Positions 8,039 to 15,106 of a stretch of DNA of 64,000 nt are shown in pieces. The notes under the pieces are model-generated. The model was not told the origin of the DNA. It did not search any database and saw only the letters and a list, made by a program, of their open reading frames with translations. Every line of letters starts with the position of its first letter. The stretch's first letter is position 1. The stretch lies in the NCBI GenBank assembly GCA_006546595.1, contig VIAD01000002.1, forward strand, positions 251,510-315,509, given 5' to 3'. The DNA comes from Moraxellaceae bacterium AER2_44_116. GTDB lineage: Bacteria; Pseudomonadota; Gammaproteobacteria; Pseudomonadales; Moraxellaceae. The position numbers and the translations under genes are program-made.

Positions 8039-8425
8039 ATGCCTGTTATAGTCACCAGTGAGCAGCAATTAAGTCCAGAGTTACAACAAGGTTTAGTGAA
8101 GTTATACGATAGCAGTCCAGAATTTAGTCATGGAATGGAGGCTTTGGAAAAAGGCCAAGATGTGTTGGCATCTCATGGTGCGTGGTATGTTGGTTGGTTT
8201 AATGGCAAAGCAGTCGCGGCAATTATGGCTAGCCCCAGTGCAGATCATCGTTTATTGCATAATATTGTTGTGCATCCTGCCAATCGTGGACGCGGTATTG
8301 CTGATAGATTAGTGGCCGAAACCTGTCGTTTAGAGCGAGAGCAGGGTAATACGCATTTTATTGCAGGTTGTACAGCAATTGCTCGATTGCTCAAGATTGA
8401 AGCAGCACGGCAAAGTAAGTTGTAA
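8039..8425 (+). CDS. GNAT-fold acetyltransferase, possibly PanM/PanZ-like
   Basis: A 128-residue single-domain GNAT protein. The acetyl-CoA site is visible as LHNIVVHPANRGRGIADRL, with the RGRGIA loop as the pyrophosphate-binding motif, preceded by the strand WYVGWFNGKAVAAIM. Its small size and layout resemble PanM/PanZ, which helps mature aspartate decarboxylase PanD, but the similarity is weak by eye and no pan gene is near. A GAGG site precedes the ATG. It is followed by tRNA-Phe on the same strand. The fold is confident; the function is open. Confidence 0.7.
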   Translation: MPVIVTSEQQLSPELQQGLVKLYDSSPEFSHGMEALEKGQDVLASHGAWYVGWFNGKAVAAIMASPSADHRLLHNIVVHPANRGRGIADRLVAETCRLEREQGNTHFIAGCTAIARLLKIEAARQSKL

Positions 8426-8475
8426 AATGGCTTGACGGGTTAAATGTTTTACGTTTTAATACGCGCCTCTTATGT

Positions 8476-8551
8476 GGCCAGGTAGCTCAGTCGGTAGAGC
8501 AGCGGATTGAAAATCCGCGTGTCACCAGTTCGATTCTGGTCCAGGCCACCA
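8476..8551 (+). tRNA. tRNA-Phe (GAA)
   Basis: A 76-base tRNA with the CCA encoded. The D arm is GCTCAGTCGGTAGAGC, the anticodon stem-loop is GCGGATTGAAAATCCGC with anticodon GAA, and the T arm is ACCAGTTCGATTCTGGT. The acceptor strands are GGCCAGG and CCAGGCC, which pair except for an A-A opposition at positions 5 and 68, where relatives have A-T. A terminator follows. Confidence 0.95.
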
Positions 8552-8560
8552 TGATTCTTA

Positions 8561-8588
8561 AAAAACCCGCTTTATAGCGGGTTTTTTA
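8561..8588 (+). terminator. Rho-independent terminator after tRNA-Phe
   Basis: The stem AAAAACCCGCT pairs with AGCGGGTTTTT across a TTAT loop, and the 3' arm runs into a T tract. It starts 9 bases after the tRNA end. Confidence 0.9.
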
Positions 8589-8723
8589 TTGCCTGAAAAA
8601 AATGTTTCAAATATAAACAGATAGATTAATTGTAGACTGAGCGAAGTCTGAGTGTTATCTGATAATGGTTCGACTCCGCTCACCATACACGCAAAGTATA
8701 AATTAATCGTTACACGAACCTCC

Positions 8724-9233
8724 CTATTTTTTAACCTCTTCAGGCGGTAACGGCGGTGTATGTGCGGATTTAGGTTTAGGTGGTCTTGGTTTTAATTGCA
8801 ATTGTGTCGCAATTTGTTGTTGAATCTGCTGACACTCTGTCACGCTAATATCCATACTGTGATACAACATCCCCGCTATATCTTCTAAAACCACATGGCA
8901 GCTATCTTTTTTCGGGTCAGGAGTAATGGCATCGACATACTTAAACTGACTAAACGGCTGACTAAATTGTTGTGGGTACGGAAAAGCAAAGCCCAAAATA
9001 ACAGAGTCTTTATCTAATTGCAGTTGATAAAAAATAGTACTTAAATTGATACTGCTAAATGTGGCACTTGCCGTCAACACCAATACCCCACCTGCTAGCG
9101 TTGCCCATTTATTTAAGCCAAACGCTTTGTAAACAATAGCTCCGACGATGACGATTAATACTAAGCTAAATATCAAAATAGGAATAAACGATTGTTGCAG
9201 TGCTTCGGGGCTACCAAAACTAAAAGTCATCAT
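8724..9233 (-). CDS. Uncharacterised two-helix membrane protein
   Basis: A 169-residue protein I do not recognise. Two strongly hydrophobic segments occupy roughly residues 15-35 and 43-62, followed by a soluble part with two Cys (DSCHVV and TECQQI, about 30 apart) and a Gln-rich stretch. The tail is Pro/Lys-rich (KPRPPKPK, then TPPLPPEE). The layout suggests an inner-membrane anchor with a small folded domain, perhaps a PH-like one. Two adjacent ATG codons could start it. It is transcribed in the same direction as the downstream-lying sigma-54 activator gene, 45 bp from its end, and may share its transcript. Confidence 0.6.
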   Translation of the reverse strand: MMTFSFGSPEALQQSFIPILIFSLVLIVIVGAIVYKAFGLNKWATLAGGVLVLTASATFSSINLSTIFYQLQLDKDSVILGFAFPYPQQFSQPFSQFKYVDAITPDPKKDSCHVVLEDIAGMLYHSMDISVTECQQIQQQIATQLQLKPRPPKPKSAHTPPLPPEEVKK

Positions 9234-9278
9234 ACAGTCTAAACTCGGAGGCGTATTAGGGGAGGTTGGTGCGTGGCA

Positions 9279-10829
9279 TTATACCTTTTTCAGTTGCTCT
9301 AAGAAGGCGATATCCATATTGCTTTTTACCGTGCGCCAGTTTGTTCCTAAACGTTGAGCCGTCGCTTCGTAGCTGCCAGTTTGAGCATAGACTAAAGCGT
9401 AATAACGACCTAATAAGGTGTCGTTGTCGAGTTGGCCTTCACTGACCGCATGAGCAAATTGTTGGCGGCAATTGAGATTGGTTTTAACGATATTAGGCTG
9501 ATAAGAACCATGAATAATAATACTTCTAACGCATTGTTCTAGTTCTCTCATGTTGCCGCGCCATGCGTAATTGGGCAGATGTTGACTAATCCATGTATGC
9601 GCTTCTTTGGCGATATCGTTGGCAATATCGGCGTTGACAATTTTACCCGTGACTAAGGTTACTAAATGGTAGAGTTCTTCTTTATTATCAGCGAGTTGAT
9701 CGGCAAGTGACGGCGTGCGAATAATGTCCGAACACAAACGATAATATAAGTCACTGCGAAATTTACCTGCTTCAATCGCAGCAGCTAAATCCCGATGGGT
9801 TGCTGAGATGATTTTTCCATAAAAAGTACGGCTATTATTATCGCCCACACGCTGAAATTGCCGGCCTTGTAATACGCGTAACAGCTTGACTTGTACTTCA
9901 GCGGGCAACTCACCAATCTCATCCAAAAATACCGTTTGTGCTTGATGTGTCGTTTCTAAATAACCGACACGGTCGCCCGTTGCCCCTGTAAATGAACCTT
10001 TGCGATGACCAAATAATTCGCTTTCCAGTAGTGTGAGGGGGAGCGCTGCCAAATGAACGGCTTGAAAATCGACTAAATAATCGGATTCAAAACGCGGTGT
10101 TTTTGTTTTGGTACTAAAGGGGATATAACGAGCCAAACCAATCGCCGAGGCCACTAATTCTTTACCTGTTCCCGACTCGCCTAAAATTAGGGTTGAAACT
10201 TCGTGAATGCGTTGATACAGCGAGCGTTGGTAACGGCGCATATCATGGCTAAAAATAGACTCCCATACCGCCATTCTCAATGCGGAGGCGGCAGATGACG
10301 TACCTAAAATTGCCCGAAAAATAAAGTGAAACGCCCTTCGAATTTGAAACAGCAAGGCAAACATATGTTCGGCAATAAACTGCTGTTGTTGTACAAGAGG
10401 CGTATTGGCAAACAGCTGTCGCCAGTCGGTTAAAAAACGCGCGTAAAACGGCATTTCTGTACGGCTGATCTCATCGTCAGTCACGACTTTATAAAAATGA
10501 CCTTCGTAGCGGTAATAAAGCACATATAAAGCGACATCACCGTAAAGTTGCCATTCTTTATCGGTCGGGCGATAACCTTGCTCAATACGCGTTTGTGCGC
10601 TGGCAATGAGACTTTCACCGACGTTGGCCAAAGGAATTAAGTTGGGACTAAAGCCTTGATGCGTAGGGGTAATCACCCAAATATGAAACGCAGGTGTATA
10701 TCTTTGACCCAAAATTTGTTTTTCGAGGTCAATACGTTCGCTGCCAAAGGGATTGGTAAAACCTAATTCCGCTAGTGCATAGGCAGATGGTTGATCTTCA
10801 GCAAGAAATAAAGTGTTCATGTTATTCAT
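9279..10829 (-). CDS. Sigma-54-dependent transcriptional activator
   Basis: A protein of about 516 residues with a central AAA+ domain of the sigma-54 activator class. It has Walker A LILGESGTGKELVAS, the sigma-54 contact loop GSFTGA (in GHRKGSFTGATGD), Walker B VFLDEIGELP and the arginine-bearing SDLYYRL. The ~200-residue N-terminal domain is not a response-regulator receiver (no Asp-pocket pattern) and I cannot name it; it contains several aromatic strands. The C terminus has a short Fis-like HTH (TGSYEATAQRLGTNWRTVK). The start is uncertain: ATGs at 10829 and 10820 are both plausible, and an upstream ATG at 10865 adds an unconvincing 12 residues. It is divergent from a YiaA/B gene. Confidence 0.88.
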   Translation of the reverse strand: MNNMNTLFLAEDQPSAYALAELGFTNPFGSERIDLEKQILGQRYTPAFHIWVITPTHQGFSPNLIPLANVGESLIASAQTRIEQGYRPTDKEWQLYGDVALYVLYYRYEGHFYKVVTDDEISRTEMPFYARFLTDWRQLFANTPLVQQQQFIAEHMFALLFQIRRAFHFIFRAILGTSSAASALRMAVWESIFSHDMRRYQRSLYQRIHEVSTLILGESGTGKELVASAIGLARYIPFSTKTKTPRFESDYLVDFQAVHLAALPLTLLESELFGHRKGSFTGATGDRVGYLETTHQAQTVFLDEIGELPAEVQVKLLRVLQGRQFQRVGDNNSRTFYGKIISATHRDLAAAIEAGKFRSDLYYRLCSDIIRTPSLADQLADNKEELYHLVTLVTGKIVNADIANDIAKEAHTWISQHLPNYAWRGNMRELEQCVRSIIIHGSYQPNIVKTNLNCRQQFAHAVSEGQLDNDTLLGRYYALVYAQTGSYEATAQRLGTNWRTVKSNMDIAFLEQLKKV

Positions 10830-10944
10830 TTTATGATGGTTTGTTATACAAATAATGTATATCAAAATGCTATTTCTTTCATGCGAATATGTAATTATTT
10901 TTATAATAGATTGATTTTAATGCTTTAATTATCATTTTTTATCT

Positions 10945-10960
10945 TGGCATATCTCTTGTA
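10945..10960 (+). promoter_or_regulatory. Candidate sigma-54 (-24/-12) promoter
   Basis: TGGCAT-ATCTC-TTGTA matches the TGGCAC-N5-TTGCW consensus with exact GG-to-G spacing, but the -12 GC dinucleotide reads GT. It points at the gene beginning at 11001 and lies in the gap next to the sigma-54 activator, which makes the match more credible. Confidence 0.45.
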
Positions 10961-11000
10961 ATGTAAAAATTATTACTACACAGATACAGAGAACAACATC

Positions 11001-11285
11001 ATGTTTAACGAACAAGGCATACAACAAGATTCAGGCGCATGGATTTTCTTTGTCAAAGCGTGTTTTTTTGCGGCCGTCAGTGCGTTGGTGGCGGGCATTA
11101 TTTTTATGCCTGTTGATATTTGGATTAAAGGTTATTTAGGCATGGGTACGTTATTTACCATTGGCTCTACCTTTAGCCTTGCTAAAACTATGCGTGACCA
11201 ACACGAAGCGCAAAAACTGATTCATAAAATCAGTAATGCTAAAACTGAAAAGATGCTTAAAGATTTTGAGATGACGAGTAATTAA
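11001..11285 (+). CDS. YiaA/YiaB-type two-helix membrane protein
   Basis: A 94-residue small inner-membrane protein with two transmembrane helices, matching the YiaA/B two-helix domain. The first helix holds WIFFVKACFFAA, the linker carries WIKGYLGMG, and after the second helix comes TMRDQHEA, all typical of the family. The C-terminal tail is charged and helical. The function of the family is poorly defined; envelope stress links have been suggested. It is divergent from the sigma-54 activator and has a candidate -24/-12 promoter about 40 bp upstream. The next gene follows 54 bp later with its own AAGGAG site. Confidence 0.8.
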   Translation: MFNEQGIQQDSGAWIFFVKACFFAAVSALVAGIIFMPVDIWIKGYLGMGTLFTIGSTFSLAKTMRDQHEAQKLIHKISNAKTEKMLKDFEMTSN

Positions 11286-11339
11286 GCAGTTACTTATAAC
11301 GAGCATAAAAATAAGACCGAATGAAACAAGGAGAAGAAT

Positions 11340-11831
11340 ATGCGTGCTTTTTTATTGATGTTTTTGATGATTTTTTGGGGAAGTGTTTTGGCGGATGAAG
11401 TGCCAAAAAAGATTGAATCATCCAATGGTGGTTGGGAAAATAAGAAGTTAGATACTACAGTCGGTATCATTAAATTCGGAGGATTAATAGCTTTGGGAAG
11501 TAAATACCCTAAAGTGATGGGTGGGGTTCTTGTGGCAATATCACCAATGGCGGTTGGATTTGCAGGAGATTCACCTTCTTCGAGTTGGGTTCCCTATATG
11601 ATAGGTGGCGTTTTTGCAGGTTGGGGACTTTATAACCTTACTGAGTTAGATAAAGATAATTATAGTTATAGCCAAGTGCTTCAACGTAATATAGCCATTC
11701 CTGTGGGAGCTGCTGCTCTGACTTTTGGGGCTAATTGGCTACTTAAAAAAGCCAACTCAGATACCAAAGCCAATATCAACGTTACGCCTTTAAATGATGG
11801 GGCGGTTTTGAGTTTGAGTAGTACATTTTGA
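11340..11831 (+). CDS. Uncharacterised secreted/membrane protein
   Basis: A 163-residue protein that I do not recognise. An N-terminal Sec signal (residues 1-18, ending SVLADE) is followed by a short polar segment and three weakly hydrophobic Gly-rich stretches around residues 45-75, 80-100 and 120-137, and a polar tail. A strong AAGGAG precedes the ATG. It follows the YiaA/B gene closely on the same strand, so the two probably share the putative sigma-54 promoter. A phage-shock-like or porin-like role would be speculation. Confidence 0.6.
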   Translation: MRAFLLMFLMIFWGSVLADEVPKKIESSNGGWENKKLDTTVGIIKFGGLIALGSKYPKVMGGVLVAISPMAVGFAGDSPSSSWVPYMIGGVFAGWGLYNLTELDKDNYSYSQVLQRNIAIPVGAAALTFGANWLLKKANSDTKANINVTPLNDGAVLSLSSTF

Positions 11832-11891
11832 GCCAATCTCGTCCAATGAAACACTGTTTTCTCCAACATCAACCCGTGCTATAAGCTAGCG

Positions 11892-11982
11892 GTAGCCCGC
11901 AAGGATTGCGGGGCAAACATGAAGATAAAACAAAGGCTTTGCGTTATTCATTCTCTCTATTCCCGTGTTCTGCACGGGCTAC
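11892..11982. repeat. GTAGCCCG inverted repeat pair
   Basis: GTAGCCCGCAAGGATTGCGG at 11892-11911 forms its own hairpin, and CCCGTGTTCTGCACGGGCTAC at 11962-11982 is an inverted partner ending in GGGCTAC. The first arm closely resembles 17502-17525. It lies downstream of the 11340 gene and may serve as its terminator. Confidence 0.55.
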
Positions 11983-12056
11983 TCATCTGACGGTTTTTTG
12001 CCATCATCCTATCTTTGCCTTTATCATTCGCCAAAATCCTACACTATCGGTAGTTC

Positions 12057-12953
12057 ATGAAAATCCCCTTGCCCATTATTAACGGCGTTGCGCCAAGTTG
12101 TGTTGCTTTACCCGCAGGCGCATGGCCAACCATATTGGCATTTTTTACAACACGCTTTCCCGATGTCGCTACGTCTATATGGCTGGCACGGATGGCCAAA
12201 GGTCAAGTCATTGATGAGTATGGAGTGGCGGTGTTTGCGGATAGTGCGTATCGCGCTCAGGTACGCGTTTATTATTACCGTGAGTTAGAGACAGAAACGC
12301 CTATTCCATTTACCGAAACGATTATTTATCAAGATGACTACATCGTCGTTGCCGATAAACCGCATTTTTTGCCCGTTATTCCCGCAGGGCGGTTTTTGCA
12401 TGAAACCTTATTAGTGCGTCTAAAACATAAATTACAACTGGATGATTTAGTACCAATTCATCGTATCGACCGAGAAACCGCAGGCTTGGTCATTTTTTCG
12501 CATCACAAAGCATCACGCGGTGCCTATCAAGCGTTATTTAAAGATAAAACGATTACTAAAACTTATGAAGCCTTAGCGTCCACGCGTGCTGATTTAACTT
12601 TCCCCCTGAATTATCAAAGTCGGATGGTCGAAGGCGAGCCATTTTTTAGAATGAAAGAAGTGGCAGGTGAGGCTAATGCCGAAACGCATATTTCGGTATT
12701 AGCCCATTTTGGCGATGTCAGTTTGTATCAATTACGTCCAATTACAGGCAAAAAACACCAGTTGCGTGTACATTTAGCCGCCCTAGGCATTCCTATTATC
12801 AATGACGAGTTTTATCCGCATTTGCTGCCGACAAAAGGCGATGATTTTAATCATCCGTTAAAGTTGTTGGCGAAATCGGTGGCGTTTATTGATCCGTTAA
12901 CTGGACAGCCACGTTATTTTGAAAGTGGCAGAAGTTTGAGTTTAGATGGTTGA
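12057..12953 (+). CDS. RluA/TruC-family pseudouridine synthase
   Basis: A 298-residue pseudouridine synthase of the RluA superfamily. The catalytic motif is VPIHRIDRETAGLVIFSH near residues 138-155, where the Asp of HRIDRET is the nucleophile. Other family marks are the strand IIYQDDYIVVADKP before it and the C-terminal RPITGKKHQLRVHLAALG. The N-terminal ~85 residues are not a clear S4 domain. It isomerises uridine in rRNA or tRNA; the target cannot be read from sequence. It appears monocistronic. A weak ribosome site precedes the ATG, and a MITE-like repeat begins 25 bp after its stop. Confidence 0.9.
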   Translation: MKIPLPIINGVAPSCVALPAGAWPTILAFFTTRFPDVATSIWLARMAKGQVIDEYGVAVFADSAYRAQVRVYYYRELETETPIPFTETIIYQDDYIVVADKPHFLPVIPAGRFLHETLLVRLKHKLQLDDLVPIHRIDRETAGLVIFSHHKASRGAYQALFKDKTITKTYEALASTRADLTFPLNYQSRMVEGEPFFRMKEVAGEANAETHISVLAHFGDVSLYQLRPITGKKHQLRVHLAALGIPIINDEFYPHLLPTKGDDFNHPLKLLAKSVAFIDPLTGQPRYFESGRSLSLDG

Positions 12954-12978
12954 GATTATGTTATATTGTAACTTATTT

Positions 12979-13077
12979 ACGACTTACACGGTTATCGCTT
13001 ATTTGGTCACATTGCAGCCACTTTAGGTGGCTTTATGTTCCCAAAACGCGCTAATTTCGGTGAAATGTGTAAGTCTA
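12979..13077. repeat. MITE-like repeat, copy 2 (inverted relative to copy 1)
   Basis: This is the reverse-complement-oriented relative of 7908-8007. It begins ACGACTTACACGGTTATCGC and ends AATTTCGGTGAAATGTGTAA followed by GTCT, sharing GGTTATCGCTTATTTG and AACGCGCTAATTTCGG with copy 1. It ends 22 bp before the start codon of the phosphoethanolamine transferase gene and so forms much of its leader. Confidence 0.8.
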
Positions 13078-13098
13078 AATTTGCCTTGTAAGCCCCGT

Positions 13099-14736
13099 AT
13101 GAGTATCTCCATGTTTGCTCTGTTAAAGAAATTTTCCTCGCGTAAATTAGTTGTAATCAATGGCTTAATTGCCTTGTGGATGACTTGTTTAGCGAATACG
13201 ACTTTTTTGCATACGCTGTATACGCTCACGCCCTATAGTGGCCTACAAGCAGGGCTATTTTTAACATCGGCTTTTGTCTTGTTATGGGCGTATTTGAATC
13301 TGTTTTTACAGTTGACGACATGGGGGGTATTGGCTCGACCCATTCAAAGTCTATTATTGTTTTTTTGTGCCTTTGGTGCGTATTCCATTGATACCTTTGG
13401 TGTGGGTATTGATACAGGCCAAATTCAAAATCTGATGCAAACCGACCCTCGTGAAGCGCGGGATTTATTGAATTGGCATTTGTTTGCTTATGTTGCCATC
13501 ATCATGGGTTTGCCGTTATTTTGGCTGTGGCGTAAACCTTTAGCACCCATTGGCATTATCCAAAATCTTAAACATCGTGCTTATTCTATCGCGTTGTCGT
13601 TGGCGTTAATTGGTGCAGTGGCGATGGCTTTTTATGTCGATTATGCGGCTATCTTCCGTGAACACCGACCCATTCGCTATACCGTCAATCCTACCAATAG
13701 TGTCAATGCCTTTATTAATTATTCGCAACGTCATGTGGTGATTAAAAAATTGCCCTTAGTGCGTTATGGTGAAGATGCGACACGCGTTCCTCCATTAAAT
13801 GCGAAACCTGTGTTGATGGTGTTGGTGATTGGTGAAACCGCACGGGCAGAAAGCTTTGGCATTAATGGCTATGCGCGTAATACCACGCCTGAATTAGCGA
13901 AAAAGCCGCTGATTAATTTTACTAAAACCAGTTCTTGCGGCACTGCAACGGCTGTGTCTTTACCGTGTATTTTTTCGGGTTTTACTCGTGATGATTATGA
14001 CGATGAATTAGCAGGGCATCGTGAGGGTTTGCTGGATGTTATTCAACGTGCAGGGTATCAAGTGACGTGGATGGATAATAATTCAGGTTGTAAAGGTGCA
14101 TGTGACCGCGTTCATAATCAGCCATTATTACCCGCACGAACAACCGCTTGGTGTGTGGATGGTGAGTGCCAAGACGATTTGTTATTGGAAACATTTACCG
14201 AATATTTGAAAACTGCACCAACCCAAGATCGAGTGATTGTCTTGCATCAAGCAGGTAGTCATGGTCCTGCGTATTATCGTCGTTATCCTAAAGCCTTTGA
14301 AAAATTTACCCCTGTTTGTAACACCAATGCTATTCAGGGGTGTTCGCAACAAGCATTAATTAATACTTACGACAATACCATTGCCTACACCGATTATATT
14401 GTGGCGCAAACGATTGATGTACTGGCCGCGCAAGCCAAAAACTATCAAACCGCGTTGTGGTATGTGTCGGATCATGGCGAGTCAACAGGCGAGCGTGGCT
14501 TATATTTACACGGTGCGCCTTATGTTTTTGCACCAAGTCAGCAAACCCATGTCCCGATGTTTGCGTGGTTGTCGCCCAATTTTAGTTTGACCCATTTAGA
14601 AAAAGAGCATTGTATGGAGCAAAAGCAACAAGTTGCCGTTTCACATGACAATGTTTTTCATACGATGTTGGGAATATTAGGGGTGAAGACATCGGTTTAT
14701 GAAGCAGAGTTGGACTTGTCGGCTTGTCAAAAATAA
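13099..14736 (+). CDS. eptA: Lipid A phosphoethanolamine transferase (EptA/MCR family)
   Basis: A 545-residue inner-membrane enzyme that transfers phosphoethanolamine from phosphatidylethanolamine to lipid A. Five N-terminal transmembrane helices (to about residue 185) precede a periplasmic sulfatase-fold domain. Catalytic features are IGETARAES (metal-binding Glu about 246), SCGTATAVSLPC with nucleophile Thr about 282, and the metal motif SDHGESTGE; several paired Cys match the family disulfides. ATG 13099 is chosen because an upstream in-frame extension is translated from the MITE-like repeat. No two-component system is adjacent. Such enzymes confer polymyxin tolerance when expressed; expression here is unknown. 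Confidence 0.93.
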   Translation: MSISMFALLKKFSSRKLVVINGLIALWMTCLANTTFLHTLYTLTPYSGLQAGLFLTSAFVLLWAYLNLFLQLTTWGVLARPIQSLLLFFCAFGAYSIDTFGVGIDTGQIQNLMQTDPREARDLLNWHLFAYVAIIMGLPLFWLWRKPLAPIGIIQNLKHRAYSIALSLALIGAVAMAFYVDYAAIFREHRPIRYTVNPTNSVNAFINYSQRHVVIKKLPLVRYGEDATRVPPLNAKPVLMVLVIGETARAESFGINGYARNTTPELAKKPLINFTKTSSCGTATAVSLPCIFSGFTRDDYDDELAGHREGLLDVIQRAGYQVTWMDNNSGCKGACDRVHNQPLLPARTTAWCVDGECQDDLLLETFTEYLKTAPTQDRVIVLHQAGSHGPAYYRRYPKAFEKFTPVCNTNAIQGCSQQALINTYDNTIAYTDYIVAQTIDVLAAQAKNYQTALWYVSDHGESTGERGLYLHGAPYVFAPSQQTHVPMFAWLSPNFSLTHLEKEHCMEQKQQVAVSHDNVFHTMLGILGVKTSVYEAELDLSACQK

Positions 14737-14745
14737 CGGGTTTAG

Positions 14746-14806
14746 TTGGCGCGAATTGATTCGCCGATTCATTAAAAATGGGCGATTTCAATCGCCCCTA
14801 CAATTC
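14746..14806. repeat. GGCGAAT/GGGGCGATT dispersed inverted repeats
   Basis: GGCGCGAATTGATTCGCC (about 14748-14765) and GGGCGATTTCAATCGCCCC (about 14780-14798), ending CTACA, are two small palindromes. They belong to the same dispersed family as 16342-16405 and 22985-23124 and lie directly after the eptA stop codon, so they may also act in termination. Confidence 0.6.
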
Positions 14807-14828
14807 TATACTTAGCATAATCAAAGAG

Positions 14829-15095
14829 TTATTTGGTTTCTATTGCTCGTCTCGTTTCTTCGTCAATAGGGGTAAAAGATTTTTTCCCTCTACGTCATCT
14901 ATTTCATCGTCGCTGAAATACTGTTTTTAATCTCAGCGAATCTTCGTGTTTTTGCTAAATCCTGCTCTCGGATAATCCTACCAATTAATGATGCCTTTTT
15001 GCCGCGAATAAACATACCGTGCTTGGCATAAGACTTGCGTGATAAGGCTTGTAGATAATTTGTTTAACAGCCACAGCAAATAGATTTTCATTCAT
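14829..15095 (-). pseudogene. Decayed small gene with three frameshifts
   Basis: Reading the minus strand from ATG 15095 gives MNENLFAVAVKQIIYK. Restoring one base in each of three homopolymer runs joins on ALSRKSYAKHGMFIRGKKAS, then LIGRIIREQDLAKTRRFAEI, KQYFSDDEIDDVEGK and finally TPIDEETRRAIETK with a stop at 14829-14831. The three one-base losses (in an A run after TAC, an A run after GAGATT, and a T run after AATC) restore the starting frame, giving an ancestral protein of about 89 residues. I do not recognise the family; the charged small-protein character could fit an antitoxin or regulator. It is divergent from the patatin gene. Confidence 0.5.
15024..15039 (+). promoter_or_regulatory. 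Possible sigma-54 promoter upstream of patatin gene
   Basis: TGGCAT-AAGAC-TTGCG fits the -24/-12 consensus at the correct spacing, with both GG and GC invariant pairs present, 68 bp before the patatin ATG. It lies within the remnant gene at 14829-15095 on the opposite strand, so chance resemblance is possible. Confidence 0.4.
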
Positions 15096-15106
15096 TAGGT
15101 GCATTC

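Noticed and set aside
13027..13098. N-terminal extension of eptA to 13027
   Set aside because: The extra 24 residues are translated from the MITE-like repeat and resemble the frame read from copy 1, not the enzyme family.
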